Notes: generated from the letters alone by a model not told the origin. DNA of 64,000 nt from Arthrobacter sp. NicSoilB4 (GCF_019977335.1 NZ_AP024653.1:558001-622000); one strand, 5' to 3'. Shown: positions 31,033-40,362, counted from the first letter of the stretch. Numbers and translations are program-made.

Positions 31033-32295
31033 GTGGATCCAATGCTCATCGGCGTGATCGCCGGCCTGGTCGGCCTGTCGCTTGGCGTCTTCGGCGTGCT
31101 CGCGTTCCGGGTCAGCGAGCAGCAGCGCAAACTCGTCGACGTCGAGTTCGAGGATCCGTCACTTCCAGAGGGAGCCGCCGAGGTGCTCGCCGCCGTCGGC
31201 CGGGCCTTCGTAGTGGTGGACGCGATCGACGGCGTCGTCCGGGCCAGCCCCGCCGCCTACGCCTACGGCCTGGTGCGCGGCCACACCCTGGTCCACCAGC
31301 AGCTGCTGGAGATGACGGCCAAAGTGCGGCGCGACGGCGTCATCCTCGAACGGCTCCTCGAACTGCCGAGGGGTCCGCTGGGCCAGGGCACCATCGTGGT
31401 GCAGGTGCGGGCGGCCGTCATTGCGGAGGAGTACATCCTCCTGCTCGCCGACGACCGGACCGAGGTCACCCGCACGGAGGAAGTCCGGAACGACTTCGTC
31501 GCCAACGTCTCGCACGAACTGAAAACCCCGGTCGGGGCCATCTCGCTGCTGGCGGAGGCGCTTGAGTCCTCTGCGGATGACCCGGAGGCCGTGCGACGCT
31601 TCGCCAAACGCACCCACAAGGAATCCGCCCGGCTGGCCGCCCTGGTGCAGGACATCATCGAGCTCTCCCGGCTGCAGGGCGCCAACGTCGCGCAGCAGGG
31701 ACGGGCGGTGGACATCAACACCGTGGTCGCTGAGGCGGTGGACCGGTCCCAGCTGCCGGCGGAAAGCAAGTCCATCGAGCTGGTGGTCGGCGGGCATGCG
31801 GACGCCAAGGTCTACGGCGACCAGGACCAGTTGGTGACGGCGCTGCGCAACCTGATCGACAACGCCATCCGCTACTCCCCGGAAAACACCAGGGTCGGGA
31901 TCGGCATCCGGTCCAAGGACGGCCTCGTGGCCGTGTCCGTGACGGACCAGGGCGAGGGACTCAGCCCGGAGGACCAGGAACGCGTCTTTGAACGCTTCTA
32001 CCGCGTGGACGCCGCACGGTCCCGCCATACCGGCGGCACCGGCCTGGGCCTGAGCATCGTCAAGCACGTCGTGGCCAACCACGGCGGCGAGGTGACCCTC
32101 TGGTCCAAGCCCGGCCAGGGCTCCACCTTCACCATCCGGCTTCCGGAGCTGGAAGGCCAGGACGACGACGGTGCCGAGGCGCGCGGCCCGGCGGCCCGTG
32201 CGGCCTCCCATGCTGCGGAGCACAACCCGTCCCCGAACCCACGATCCATACGACGCGACGCCGCAGGCGCCCATGAGCAAGGAGCTACCGCTTGA
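31033..32295 (+). CDS. senX3: Phosphate-sensing histidine kinase SenX3
   Basis: The 420-residue protein starts at GTG 31033 (VDPMLIGVIAGLVGLSLGVFG). One N-terminal membrane span (about 5-26) is followed by a PAS-like domain (about 45-140). The phosphorylated His lies in NDFVANVSHELKTPVGAIS near residue 160, with catalytic-domain motifs N (LRNLIDNAIRYSP), G1 (VTDQGEGLS), F (VFERFYRVD) and G2 (GGTGLGLSI). A disordered basic tail ends the protein. It phosphorylates RegX3 under phosphate limitation, restrained by PhoU. The regX3 start overlaps its stop. Confidence 0.95.
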   Translation: MDPMLIGVIAGLVGLSLGVFGVLAFRVSEQQRKLVDVEFEDPSLPEGAAEVLAAVGRAFVVVDAIDGVVRASPAAYAYGLVRGHTLVHQQLLEMTAKVRRDGVILERLLELPRGPLGQGTIVVQVRAAVIAEEYILLLADDRTEVTRTEEVRNDFVANVSHELKTPVGAISLLAEALESSADDPEAVRRFAKRTHKESARLAALVQDIIELSRLQGANVAQQGRAVDINTVVAEAVDRSQLPAESKSIELVVGGHADAKVYGDQDQLVTALRNLIDNAIRYSPENTRVGIGIRSKDGLVAVSVTDQGEGLSPEDQERVFERFYRVDAARSRHTGGTGLGLSIVKHVVANHGGEVTLWSKPGQGSTFTIRLPELEGQDDDGAEARGPAARAASHAAEHNPSPNPRSIRRDAAGAHEQGATA

Positions 32296-32972
32296 GCAGG
32301 ATTCTAGTTGTCGAGGACGAAGAGTCGTTCAGCGACCCGTTGTCCTATCTGTTGGGCAAGGAAGGGTTCGAGGTGGAGGTGGTGGACAACGGAATTGACG
32401 CCATCACCGAATTCGACCGCAACGGCGCCGACCTGGTGCTGCTGGACCTGCAGCTGCCCGGGCAGTCGGGCACTGAGGTCTGCCGGCAACTGCGGCAGCG
32501 CTCGTCGGTCCCGGTCATCATGTTGACGGCGAAGGACGCGGAGATCGACAAGGTCGTGGGGCTGGAACTCGGCGCCGACGACTACGTCACCAAGCCCTAC
32601 TCGTCCCGGGAACTGGTGGCCCGTGTCCGGGCCGTGCTGCGGCGCCAGAGCGAGCCCGAGGAACTGGTGTCCAGCACTGTGCAGGCGGGACCGGTCCGGA
32701 TGGACATTGAGCGGCATGTGGTCACTGTCAGCGGCGAGCAGGTCTCCCTCCCGCTGAAGGAATTCGAGCTGCTGGAGATGCTGCTGCGGAACTCCGGCCG
32801 GGTCCTGACCCGCGGGCAGTTGATCGACCGGGTCTGGGGCTCGGACTACGTGGGGGACACCAAAACCCTGGATGTCCACGTCAAACGGCTTCGCAGCAAG
32901 GTCGAGCCGGACCCCTCGGCGCCGCGGCACCTGATCACGGTCCGCGGCCTCGGCTACAAGTTCGACCCCTAA
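32292..32972 (+). CDS. regX3: Phosphate response regulator RegX3 (OmpR/PhoB family)
   Basis: The 226-residue protein starts at TTG 32292 (LSRILVVEDEESFSDPLSYL), which overlaps the senX3 stop as TTGA, with AAGGAG about 8 nt upstream. The receiver domain has the acidic pocket VVEDEE, phospho-acceptor Asp in VLLDLQLPG near residue 52, Thr in VIMLTAKDAE and Lys in YVTKPYSSRE. The DNA-binding winged helix is the C-terminal part (LPLKEFELLEMLLRNSGRV to LITVRGLGYKFDP). It controls phosphate-acquisition genes. The secreted nuclease/5'-nucleotidase of this window is a plausible target, though no clear box was found there. Confidence 0.96.
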   Translation: MSRILVVEDEESFSDPLSYLLGKEGFEVEVVDNGIDAITEFDRNGADLVLLDLQLPGQSGTEVCRQLRQRSSVPVIMLTAKDAEIDKVVGLELGADDYVTKPYSSRELVARVRAVLRRQSEPEELVSSTVQAGPVRMDIERHVVTVSGEQVSLPLKEFELLEMLLRNSGRVLTRGQLIDRVWGSDYVGDTKTLDVHVKRLRSKVEPDPSAPRHLITVRGLGYKFDP

Positions 32973-33026
32973 GCCGGGAGGAACTGCAGCCCGGCGGCGG
33001 CAGCCGGGCCGGGGAGGGCACAGACG

Positions 33027-33060
33027 AAAGGAGGGGCACCCGGCCGGGTGCCCCTCCTTT
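33027..33060. terminator. Bidirectional terminator after regX3
   Basis: AAAGGAGGGGCACCCGG (33027-33043) and CCGGGTGCCCCTCCTTT (33044-33060) form a perfect 17-bp inverted repeat with A/T-rich ends on both sides, between convergent genes. Confidence 0.88.
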
Positions 33061-33070
33061 TGTGTGGAAG

Positions 33071-33628
33071 CTAGTGGTTTGCGCTGCTCGTTGGCGACGG
33101 GGTCGACGTCGGCGTGGCCGAACCCGTGGGCTCGCTGCCTGCCGGCAGGTACTGCTCGTAGTCCGAAATCGTGCCGTCCAGCACCGGAACCTTGAACTTG
33201 GCGTTCTGGTTGGTGCCGTCCTCGGAGATGCTGACCTCAACGAGGGATCCCGGAGCGCCGCCGGTGGTGCTCAGGATGGCCTCGTCCGTGGAATCGTTGA
33301 GCAGCGTGTAGGAGTTCTGCTTGACCGGGACCCGTGTCTGGGAACCGGCGGCGCCGACGATGGTCAGCGTCACGTCTTCGGAGGACGAGTTGTAGACAGC
33401 GCCGAGCACGCGGCCGGGCTTGTCTTCGCCGCCGGAGATGATCATCATGTTGCGGAGCTGCAGCGGGCCAACATTGGCCTGCGTTCCGTCCGAAGCAGCG
33501 TAATGCTCGGTGGTCTGCTGGGGGTTGATGTAGCCGCAGCCCGTTACGGACAGCAGGCCGATGGCCACAGCCGCCGTTGCCATTGCCAGCTTGCCGCGCT
33601 GGCCCCGGTTCATCGCAGTGAAACCCAC
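33071..33628 (-). CDS. Putative lipoprotein, unknown function
   Basis: The 185-residue protein is taken from GTG 33628 (VGFTAMNRGQRGKL), since AAGGAG lies 8 nt before it; ATG 33613 also works. The signal peptide ends in lipobox SVTGC (Cys near residue 31). The mature part is strand-rich (QLRNMMIISGGEDKPGRVLG, VTLTIVGAAGSQTRV, GSLVEVSISEDG), like a small immunoglobulin-type domain. A Pro/Ser/Thr tail ends the protein. Such lipoproteins are common near regX3/carD in Arthrobacter relatives, and the function is unknown. Confidence 0.8.
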   Translation of the reverse strand: MGFTAMNRGQRGKLAMATAAVAIGLLSVTGCGYINPQQTTEHYAASDGTQANVGPLQLRNMMIISGGEDKPGRVLGAVYNSSSEDVTLTIVGAAGSQTRVPVKQNSYTLLNDSTDEAILSTTGGAPGSLVEVSISEDGTNQNAKFKVPVLDGTISDYEQYLPAGSEPTGSATPTSTPSPTSSANH

Positions 33629-33975
33629 GTCACGCACTCCTTGAGAGTCTTGGAACATTATTCAGCCATAGCCTATCGGCAATCCGCGCCAAACGATGAT
33701 TCGGGCGGTACACAGAGCCGTTCACATAGCCGCACGAACAGCGTTGCGCATTGCCGTGCACGATGCCGCCGGATCCGCGGCCGGAAGGCCGTTTGCGGGG
33801 ATGGTGCGGGCCCTTGGCAAAGGGAGTGCAATGCACTAATATCCGCTTTCGTCAAGGGTTTGGAGGGGCTGTTTAAGGCCATTTTCCCCGTATTCATGCG
33901 GTTCTTGGGTGCGTTCCATGGCAGACGTATGCCTTAAACGTGATAAACTGGTCTGCGGGAAAGGGGAATGTCCAC
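33629..33975. other. Intergenic region between the lipoprotein gene and carD; no gene seen
   Basis: These 347 bp contain the divergent promoters only. The best signal is an extended -10 for carD, TGATAAACT at 33941-33949, about 27 bp before the ATG. No hairpin, RNA gene or credible reading frame stands out. Confidence 0.5.
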
Positions 33976-34458
33976 ATGGTTTTTGAGGTCGGCGAGACAG
34001 TAGTTTACCCTCACCACGGTGCAGCCAAAATTGAAGAAATCAAGATGCGCACTGTCAAGGGCGAAGAGAAGATGTATCTCAAGCTCAAGGTGGCTCAGGG
34101 TGATCTGACCATTGAAGTTCCAGCAGAAAACGTTGACCTGGTTGGGGTCCGGGACGTAGTGGGCAAAGAAGGTCTGGAGCACGTGTTTGAAGTGCTGCGG
34201 GCCGAGTTCACTGAAGAGCCCACCAACTGGTCACGTCGATACAAGGCAAACCTGGAGAAGCTTGCTTCCGGTGACGTCATCAAGGTGGCAGAGGTCGTCC
34301 GCGACCTGTGGCGCCGCGATCACGATCGGGGTCTCTCCGCAGGAGAGAAGCGCATGCTGGCCAAGGCCCGCCAGATTCTGATTTCAGAACTGGCGCTGGC
34401 TGAGAAGACTGATGAAGAGAAGGCTGCAAGCGTTCTCGACGAGGTCCTGGCTTCCTAA
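33976..34458 (+). CDS. carD: CarD family RNA polymerase-binding transcription regulator
   Basis: The 160-residue protein starts [21 protein letters not shown] at ATG 33976, with AAAGGGGA upstream. Residues 1-55 are the Tudor-like RNA-polymerase-interaction domain (with [18 protein letters not shown]). The helical DNA-binding part contains the conserved [12 protein letters not shown] near 80 and [17 protein letters not shown]. CarD stabilises the open promoter complex, especially at rRNA promoters. Length and start match mycobacterial CarD. The gene order carD-ispD-ispF is conserved in actinobacteria. Confidence 0.96.
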   Translation: MVFEVGETVVYPHHGAAKIEEIKMRTVKGEEKMYLKLKVAQGDLTIEVPAENVDLVGVRDVVGKEGLEHVFEVLRAEFTEEPTNWSRRYKANLEKLASGDVIKVAEVVRDLWRRDHDRGLSAGEKRMLAKARQILISELALAEKTDEEKAASVLDEVLAS

Positions 34459-34483
34459 GTAACAGTCGAAAAGACAAGAATCG

Positions 34484-34520
34484 AACCCCGGTGGCGTAAC
34501 CGCTGCCGGGGTTTCTTCTT
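34484..34520 (+). terminator. Terminator of carD
   Basis: AACCCCGG (34484-34491) pairs with CCGGGGTT (34506-34513), followed by TCTTCTT. It starts about 25 bp after the carD stop. Confidence 0.75.
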
Positions 34521-34628
34521 GCCCGCATTCAGCCGCCACCCCTGGTTGCTCTGTCACTTGTGGTCCCTCTGAGCGCCCCCAAAGCACCAGAACTAATAGC
34601 TCAGTGGGATGCGCCGGGCGCGGGGACG

Positions 34629-34634
34629 TAGTCT
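34629..34634 (+). promoter_or_regulatory. Leaderless-type -10 box (TAGTCT) of ispD
   Basis: TAGTCT is followed by TGTGCGC and ATG 34642, a 7-nt gap, with no Shine-Dalgarno. Confidence 0.45.
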
Positions 34635-34641
34635 TGTGCGC

Positions 34642-35460
34642 ATGGACTCTGCACCGAGAAACCCCGTCACCGCGGTCATCGTCGTGGCCGCCGGCTCCGG
34701 CCAGCGACTGGGCTACGGGATGCCCAAAGCCAAGGTTCCGCTGGGCGGAGACAGCATCCTCACCCACGCCCTGCGCGGCGTCGCGGCGGCCGGCGTCGCC
34801 CAGCAGATCTGCGTCGCCATCCCGCCCGGCGACCGGGAACTCCACGCGCTCTGCGACGGCTTCGCGCAGGACCTCAAGGCCGAACGCCTGCGCACGCCTG
34901 ACGCGGGGGACTCCAGCCAGCTTCCGGTCGTGACCATTGTCGACGGCGGCGCCAGCCGCGCCGAGTCGGTCCGCGCCGCGTTGGCAGCCCTCCTGCCGGC
35001 CACGGAAGCCGTCATGGTCCACGACGCCGCCCGCGCACTGACGCCCGAGGCCGTCTTCCACCGGGTGTCCCATGCCCTCGCTGCCGGCGCCCTGGCCGTC
35101 ATCCCGGTCATCCCCGTCGTCGACACGGTCAAGACCGTGGAACCGACCGCCGGAGACGGCGCCGCGATCGCCCCCGAGCTCGTCACCGGCACCGCGGCCC
35201 GGGAAACCCTGCGGGCCGTGCAGACCCCGCAGGGCTTCGAGCTTGCCACGCTCCGGCGCGCCCACGAGGCAGCGGCCTCGTTCGACGCCGGCCAGGCGGC
35301 CGCCGTCACGGACGACGCCATGCTGGTCGAACTCCTCGGCGTACCCGTCCACGCGGTGCGCGGAGCCAGCCAATCGCTGAAGATCACCACACCGCTGGAC
35401 CTGATCATCGCCGAGGGGCTCCTCGAAGGCCCGCTGGGTGCCCGCTGGGTGGAAGGCTGA
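34642..35460 (+). CDS. ispD: 2-C-methyl-D-erythritol 4-phosphate cytidylyltransferase
   Basis: The 272-residue enzyme starts [20 protein letters not shown] at ATG 34642. It makes CDP-ME from MEP and CTP in the non-mevalonate isoprenoid pathway. The nucleotide-binding start [20 protein letters not shown] is near residues 16-35, and [16 protein letters not shown] near 125, [10 protein letters not shown] and [16 protein letters not shown] near 195 complete the pattern. It is followed after 2 bp by ispF, the third enzyme downstream in the pathway. Confidence 0.95.
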   Translation: MDSAPRNPVTAVIVVAAGSGQRLGYGMPKAKVPLGGDSILTHALRGVAAAGVAQQICVAIPPGDRELHALCDGFAQDLKAERLRTPDAGDSSQLPVVTIVDGGASRAESVRAALAALLPATEAVMVHDAARALTPEAVFHRVSHALAAGALAVIPVIPVVDTVKTVEPTAGDGAAIAPELVTGTAARETLRAVQTPQGFELATLRRAHEAAASFDAGQAAAVTDDAMLVELLGVPVHAVRGASQSLKITTPLDLIIAEGLLEGPLGARWVEG

Positions 35461-35462
35461 AC

Positions 35463-35999
35463 ATGTCCGGAACCCAGAACACCCCGATGCCCGTCATCCC
35501 GCGGACGGGCATCGGCATCGACGTCCACGCCTACGCCCCCGACGACGCTCCCCAGCCGCTCTGGCTTGGCGGGCTGTTCTGGGACGGGGAACGCGGACTG
35601 TCCGGCCATTCCGACGGCGACCCCGTCGCCCATGCCGCCGCCGACGCACTGTTCTCCGCCTGCGGCGTCGGGGACCTCGGGACGCATTTCGGTACCGACC
35701 GGCCGAAGTACGCCGGGGCCTCCGGTGTGACCCTACTGGCCGAAGCCGCGCGGATTGTCCGTGCCGCAGGCTTCGAGATCGGGAACATCGCCGTGCAGTT
35801 CGTGGCCAACAGGCCCAAGTTCGGCCCCCGCCGCGAAGAGTCCCAGCGGGTCCTGAGCGAGGCCGCGGGCGCTCCCGTGAGCGTCTCGGCCACCACCAGC
35901 GACGGCCTGGGCTTCACCGGCCGCGGCGAGGGCATTTCCGCCACGGCAACGGCCCTCGTCTACCCCGCCCCCTCGGCGGATCCGGGGTCGGTCGCCTAG
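35463..35999 (+). CDS. ispF: 2-C-methyl-D-erythritol 2,4-cyclodiphosphate synthase
   Basis: The 178-residue enzyme starts [20 protein letters not shown] at ATG 35463, with GGAAGG inside the ispD end as ribosome-binding site. The metal ligands are in GIDVHAYAP (Asp, His) near residue 19 and [11 protein letters not shown] (His) near 48. [19 protein letters not shown] and [17 protein letters not shown] near 150 complete the active site. It cyclises CDP-ME 2-phosphate as a trimer. It is co-transcribed with ispD. Confidence 0.96.
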   Translation: MSGTQNTPMPVIPRTGIGIDVHAYAPDDAPQPLWLGGLFWDGERGLSGHSDGDPVAHAAADALFSACGVGDLGTHFGTDRPKYAGASGVTLLAEAARIVRAAGFEIGNIAVQFVANRPKFGPRREESQRVLSEAAGAPVSVSATTSDGLGFTGRGEGISATATALVYPAPSADPGSVA

Positions 36000-36042
36000 G
36001 CTTGATTGCAGATCCCATCCGCAAGACACCAGGAGACTCCCC

Positions 36043-36372
36043 GTGACAAAGCTGCTGCCCGCCGTCGTACTTGTGGCCGGACTGCTGCTGACAGGCTGCG
36101 CCGGAACGCCGAAGATGAGCATCCCGGACAGCTGCGCGTTCCTCAACAAGGACACGTTCGTCCCCACCGGCAACCAGCAGCAGCAGGCGGAACAGATCGC
36201 CAAGCATTACCAGGAAGTCGCGGACAAGGTGGCGCCCGAGGTGGCGGCGCCCATCCAGAAGATGGCTGACGTTATGAAGGACGTCTCCGGGTCCTCCCTC
36301 GGCGCCAAAAGCGACGAACAGACCAAACAGCTCGCCGAACAGATGAACAAGATCGGCGAGCACTGCAAGTAG
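36043..36372 (+). CDS. Putative lipoprotein, unknown function
   Basis: The 109-residue protein starts at GTG 36043 (VTKLLPAVVLVAGLLLTGC), with AGGAG 7 nt upstream. The lipobox LLTGC places the acylated Cys at residue 19. The mature protein is helical and Gln/Lys/Glu-rich (NQQQQAEQIAKHYQEVADKV, DEQTKQLAEQMNKIGEHC), with Cys near 30 and near the C-terminus that could form a disulfide. No family recognised. It sits between ispF and cysS on the same strand. Confidence 0.75.
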   Translation: MTKLLPAVVLVAGLLLTGCAGTPKMSIPDSCAFLNKDTFVPTGNQQQQAEQIAKHYQEVADKVAPEVAAPIQKMADVMKDVSGSSLGAKSDEQTKQLAEQMNKIGEHCK

Positions 36373-36415
36373 GCATCCGGCGCGGTCCGCACTCCGGGGC
36401 GGGAACGCCATCGGC

Positions 36416-36421
36416 TAATCT
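36416..36421 (+). promoter_or_regulatory. Leaderless-type -10 box (TAATCT) of cysS
   Basis: TAATCT is followed by GGAGCG and GTG 36428, a 6-nt gap. GGAG could alternatively act as a close Shine-Dalgarno. Confidence 0.45.
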
Positions 36422-36427
36422 GGAGCG

Positions 36428-37897
36428 GTGACCCTGCGCTTCTATGACACTGCATCCGCCGAAGTCCGCGACTTCGTCCCCCTGGTTCCGGGCAAAGTGA
36501 GCCTCTACTACTGCGGTGCCACGGTGCAGGGCATGCCGCATGTCGGGCACATCCGCTCCGCCATCGCCTTCGACCAGCTCACCCGCTGGCTGCAGTACCG
36601 CGGATTCCGCGTCACCGCGGTCCGCAACGTCACCGACATCGACGACAAGATCCTGGCCAAGTCGGCGGATTCCTTCGCCCCGGACTTTGAAGACGAGCCG
36701 GATTCTGTCCGCGAGGAGGAATGGTGGGCACTTGCCTACCGCTACGAGCAGGAATTCCTCAAGGCCTACGACACGCTGGGCGTCTCCCGCCCCACGTATG
36801 AACCGCGCGCCACCGGCCACATCCCGGAAATGCACGCCCTGATCCAGCAGCTGATCGACCGCGGCCATGCGTACCCCGCCCTGGATAATTCCGGCGACGT
36901 GTACTTCGACGTGCGCTCCTGGGCCAAGTACGGCTCGCTGACCCGGCAGAAGATCGACGACATGCAGGGGGCTCCCGACGCCGACCCCCGGGGGAAGAAG
37001 GATCCGCGCGACTTCGCGCTCTGGAAGGGCCACAAGGAGGGGGAGCCGACGACGGCGAGCTGGGCCTCGCCGTGGGGCGCCGGCCGTCCGGGATGGCACC
37101 TCGAATGCTCCGCGATGGTCACCAAGTACCTCGGCACCGAGTTCGACATCCACGGCGGCGGGCTGGACCTGCGGTTCCCGCACCACGAAAACGAGATGGC
37201 CCAGTCCCAGGCTGCCGGCCACGGCTTCGCCAATTTCTGGATGCACAACGGCATGGTCACGTACGCCGGCGAAAAGATGTCCAAGTCGATCGGCAACACC
37301 GTCAGCCCGGCCGAAATGCTGGAACTCGCCTCGCCGCGTGTGGTCCGGTACTACCTCGGCCAGGCGCAGTACCGCTCGGTGCTGGACTACCAGCCGACGT
37401 CCCTGCAGGAAGCCGGAGCGGCCATGGAACGCATCGACGGTTTCATCAGCCGCGCTCTCCGGACCCTTGCTGGCGTCGACGGCGGCACCCCCGCAAGCGT
37501 CGGATTCGCCAGCTACGGCACCGTCCCGGACGCCTTTGCCTCCGCGATGGACGATGACCTCAACGTCCCGCAGGCACTGGCGGTACTCCACGACACCGTG
37601 CGGGCGGGCAATACCGCGCTGACCGCCGGGGAGCTCGACGCCGCCCGGGCGGCACTTGCCAGCGTCACCGACATGCTGCGTGTCCTTGGTCTCAATGACG
37701 CTGCGGCGCCGGCAGTGGATGAACAGGGCACCACCGCGCTTGGCGTCCTCGTTGAGGCGCAGCTCTCGGCCAGGGCGCAAGCGCGGGCCAGCAAGGACTG
37801 GGCTGCATCGGATGCCATCCGCGATACTCTCGCCGCCGCCGGCGTCGTCGTCGAGGACGGCCCCGACGGCGCAAACTGGAGCCTCAAACGCGGCTGA
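36428..37897 (+). CDS. cysS: Cysteinyl-tRNA synthetase
   Basis: The 489-residue enzyme starts at GTG 36428 ([19 protein letters not shown]). Class I signatures are present: the HIGH element PHVGHIRS near residue 37 and KMSKS in [13 protein letters not shown] near 283. The catalytic zinc ligands are in [16 protein letters not shown] near 223, and HHENEMAQ near 250. The C-terminal helical anticodon domain ends [10 protein letters not shown]. It charges tRNA-Cys. Length is slightly above the usual 460-470. It lies upstream of rlmB, the usual actinobacterial order. Confidence 0.97.
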   Translation: MTLRFYDTASAEVRDFVPLVPGKVSLYYCGATVQGMPHVGHIRSAIAFDQLTRWLQYRGFRVTAVRNVTDIDDKILAKSADSFAPDFEDEPDSVREEEWWALAYRYEQEFLKAYDTLGVSRPTYEPRATGHIPEMHALIQQLIDRGHAYPALDNSGDVYFDVRSWAKYGSLTRQKIDDMQGAPDADPRGKKDPRDFALWKGHKEGEPTTASWASPWGAGRPGWHLECSAMVTKYLGTEFDIHGGGLDLRFPHHENEMAQSQAAGHGFANFWMHNGMVTYAGEKMSKSIGNTVSPAEMLELASPRVVRYYLGQAQYRSVLDYQPTSLQEAGAAMERIDGFISRALRTLAGVDGGTPASVGFASYGTVPDAFASAMDDDLNVPQALAVLHDTVRAGNTALTAGELDAARAALASVTDMLRVLGLNDAAAPAVDEQGTTALGVLVEAQLSARAQARASKDWAASDAIRDTLAAAGVVVEDGPDGANWSLKRG

Positions 37898-38020
37898 CCC
37901 TATGCCGTTGTGGGCGCTGAACCGGGGCACCGCCACACCCTGCGGTCGAGGATTTAACGCGAGTCAGTAGACTGGAGTTCAGACTTATCAACGAATCGCG
38001 TAGTTAAAAGGGTGAAACTC

Positions 38021-39007
38021 ATGGCCAACAACGGTCGCCGCTCGGTCAAACTGAAGAAGGGCCCCTCCGTCGGAACCGGGGGCCATGGCCGCAAGGCTCT
38101 TGAGGGCAAGGGGCCGACGCCGAAGGCGGAGGACCGCCCGTATCACAAGGCCCACAAGAACAAGCAGCTCGCGGAACGCTCCGCCGCCAAACGCCCGGGA
38201 GCCCCGCGCAACCCCGGTGCCCGCTCCGGCCCCAAGGGCCGCGCCACGGAGGAAGTCGTCACCGGGCGCAACTCCGTCGTCGAGGCACTCCGCGCCGGCA
38301 TCCCGGCCAAGGCCCTGCACGTCGCCATCCGCATCGAGATGGATGACCGCGTCAAGGAATCCCTCAAGCTGGCGGCAGAGCGCGGCATCCCGCTGCTCGA
38401 AACCGGCAAGCCGGAACTCGACCGGATGACGGACGACGCCATCCACCAGGGCCTTGTGCTGCAGATCCCGCCGTATGAGTACCAGGACGCCTACGAACTC
38501 GCGGAAGAGACCATCGAGTCCTGGAAGAAGGGCCACGTCGCCAACGCGCCGCTCTTCGTCGCGCTCGACGGCATCACTGATCCGCGCAACCTTGGCGCGA
38601 TCATCCGCTCCGTCTCGGCGTTCAGCGGCCACGGCGTCATCGTCCCGGAGCGCCGGTCCGTCGGCGTCACCGCCTCGGCCTGGAAGACCAGCGCCGGCGC
38701 TGCCGTCCGCGTCCCCGTGGCCCGCGCGGCCAACCTGAACAACACGCTGAAGGCGTTCAAGAACATGGGCATCTATGTTCTGGGGCTCGACGGCGACGGC
38801 GACGTCTCGCTGCCCGACCTTGCGCTGGCCACAGAGCCGGTCTGCATCGTCGTCGGTTCCGAGGGCAAGGGCCTCAGCCGCCTGGTCCGCGAGAACTGCG
38901 ACCAGATCGTCTCCATCCCGATCGACTCCGCCATGGAATCGCTCAACGCCTCCATGGCCGTCGGCATCTCCCTCTACGAGATCTCCCGCCAACGGGCGGC
39001 TAAGTAA
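38021..39007 (+). CDS. rlmB: 23S rRNA (guanosine-2'-O-)-methyltransferase RlmB (SpoU/TrmH family)
   Basis: The 328-residue protein starts MANNGRRSVKLKKGPSVGTG at ATG 38021, with AAGGGTG upstream. A basic, disordered N-terminal extension (about 1-78) typical of actinobacterial members is followed by the substrate-binding domain (GRNSVVEALRAG). The SPOUT catalytic domain follows: motif 1 DPRNLGAIIRSVSAFSGHG near residue 195, motif 2 IVVGSEGKGLSRLVREN near 280, and motif 3 SIPIDSAMESLNASMAVGIS near 305. It methylates the ribose of G2251 (E. coli numbering) in the 23S P-loop. Confidence 0.93.
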   Translation: MANNGRRSVKLKKGPSVGTGGHGRKALEGKGPTPKAEDRPYHKAHKNKQLAERSAAKRPGAPRNPGARSGPKGRATEEVVTGRNSVVEALRAGIPAKALHVAIRIEMDDRVKESLKLAAERGIPLLETGKPELDRMTDDAIHQGLVLQIPPYEYQDAYELAEETIESWKKGHVANAPLFVALDGITDPRNLGAIIRSVSAFSGHGVIVPERRSVGVTASAWKTSAGAAVRVPVARAANLNNTLKAFKNMGIYVLGLDGDGDVSLPDLALATEPVCIVVGSEGKGLSRLVRENCDQIVSIPIDSAMESLNASMAVGISLYEISRQRAAK

Positions 39008-39146
39008 CCTTCGCTTCAGGTGGCGGTTGTCGTCACCTGAGTTGTGGTTCGGTCCCGCCGGCACCAAAGCTTTGCCGTCGCTTAGTCGTGGTTGGCTCCG
39101 CCGGTACCGGCTCTGACGCTCCCGCACCTATGGCGACAATTCGGGC

Positions 39147-39177
39147 AACGCTCTCTCACGTCTCGTGAGGGAGCGTT
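39147..39177. repeat. Palindromic element (second family)
   Basis: AACGCTCTCTCACG (39147-39160) and CGTGAGGGAGCGTT (39164-39177) pair with one mismatch around the 3-nt loop TCT. A related half-element follows at 39196-39216 (GGTGAGGGAACGTCGTTTCCC is the right half with changes). Confidence 0.65.
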
Positions 39178-39341
39178 TCCCGTTAAACGGCGAAAGGTGA
39201 GGGAACGTCGTTTCCCGAAGTACCTCGACACAGGTGAGTTGAATTCGAGCGGGTGCCGGGGGCTTGCAAGGAGCGCATCGCCGACCAGAGCCGGATGAGG
39301 CCGCCCAGCGGCCGAAGTAGGCGTCGGGAGGTGTCTAAGCG

Positions 39342-39427
39342 ACGGCAAGGCGCCGGTGTCCGCGGAGGTGACCACGGCAAAGCTCCGGTGTCCGCGAAGG
39401 TAACCATGGCGAAGGTGACCACGGCTA
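39342..39427. repeat. 32-bp tandem repeat
   Basis: Two adjacent 32-bp units (39342-39373 and 39374-39405) both read ACGGCAA-G-CCGGTGTCCGCG-AGGT-ACC with about five differences, followed by a partial unit (GAAGGTGACCACGGC) to about 39427. Confidence 0.7.
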
Positions 39428-39442
39428 ACCGGCGGAAGCTGC

Positions 39443-40246
39443 CTAGAACTTGTGGCGGTTGGCGAGGACCGGGAGTTTGGTGCGGGCTTCGTCGACGACG
39501 GCGGGGTCCAGGTCGGCGAACAGGAGGCCGGGGGCGCCGTCGAGCTCTTCCAGGACTTCTCCGAAGGGGGAGACTACGACGGAGTGCCCGACGCCGGTGG
39601 GCGCCGCGCCCTTGGGCTCGATTCCCTGGCTGGCCGGATCACCCTGGCCGCAGGCAAGGACCAGGGTGGTGGAATCCGCGGCGCGGGCCCGGGCCAGAAG
39701 CTTCCATTGCTCGGCCTTGCCGGGGCCGGAGCCCCAGGACGCGCAGACGATATTGACCTGGGCGCCGCGGTCCGCGTTTTCGGTGAACAGGCCCGGGAAG
39801 CGGATGTCGTAGCAGGTGGCCAGGCCGAACGTCACGCCGTCGAACTCGAACGTGACGGGCGAGGTGCCGGCGTCGACTGTGTCTGATTCCGCGAAGCCAA
39901 AGGCGTCGAAGAGGTGGATCTTGTCGTAGCTGGACTCGATGCCGCGGCCGGTGACCAGCAGCGTGTTGCGCACCTTGCCGCCGTCGTCCGCGGAGCCCGG
40001 GGTGAACATGCCCGCGACGATCACAATGTCCTGTTCCGCCGCGATGGCCCGCACCTGCGATGCCCACGGGCCGTCCAGCGGCTCGGCGATGTCCAGGAGC
40101 GAGTTGCCGAAGGCGCGCATGGTGGCCTCGGGGAACACCACGAGCTCGGCCCCGCCGGCTTTGGCCCGGGCCGCGTAGTCCGCCACGAGGGCCAGGTTTC
40201 CGGCAAGATCGCGTCCGGTAATGATTTGAGCGAGTGCAATCCGCAC
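39443..40246 (-). CDS. Carbon-nitrogen hydrolase (nitrilase superfamily, omega-amidase-like)
   Basis: The 267-residue protein is taken from GTG 40246 (VRIALAQIITGRDLAGNLAL), with GGAGG 6 nt upstream. The catalytic triad of the superfamily is visible: Glu in LVVFPEATMRAFG near residue 43, Lys in YDKIHLFDAFGF near 113, and Cys in FGLATCYDIRFPGLF near 147. The spacing fits the Nit-like/omega-amidase branch that hydrolyses deaminated amides such as deaminated glutathione or alpha-ketoglutaramate. The substrate is not decided. It is divergent from glgX with about 116 bp between starts. Confidence 0.9.
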   Translation of the reverse strand: MRIALAQIITGRDLAGNLALVADYAARAKAGGAELVVFPEATMRAFGNSLLDIAEPLDGPWASQVRAIAAEQDIVIVAGMFTPGSADDGGKVRNTLLVTGRGIESSYDKIHLFDAFGFAESDTVDAGTSPVTFEFDGVTFGLATCYDIRFPGLFTENADRGAQVNIVCASWGSGPGKAEQWKLLARARAADSTTLVLACGQGDPASQGIEPKGAAPTGVGHSVVVSPFGEVLEELDGAPGLLFADLDPAVVDEARTKLPVLANRHKF

Positions 40247-40349
40247 TATTACCTCCAATTTCGGCGCTTGTTCCAGTATGCAACGCGTCTATTCCGTACA
40301 CTGCACTTCGTCAGGAAATCAGGAACCGGGGTCATTTGTTCGGCCCCGC

Positions 40350-40355
40350 TAAACT
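40350..40355 (+). promoter_or_regulatory. Leaderless-type -10 box (TAAACT) of glgX
   Basis: TAAACT is followed by TTAAGCA and ATG 40363, a 7-nt gap, with no Shine-Dalgarno. Confidence 0.5.
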
Positions 40356-40362
40356 TTAAGCA

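Larger units (their letters stand above)
39008..39442. other. 435-bp intergenic repeat-rich remnant between rlmB and the carbon-nitrogen hydrolase gene
   Basis: No credible gene is found. The stretch holds a direct duplication of short motifs (CTCCGCCGGTACCGG and CCGCCGGCACC), the palindrome at 39147-39177, a degenerate second copy of its right half (GGTGAGGGAACGTC, 39196 onward) and the 32-bp tandem repeat at 39342-39405. It looks like decayed insertion or repeat sequence accumulated between convergent genes. Confidence 0.55.
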
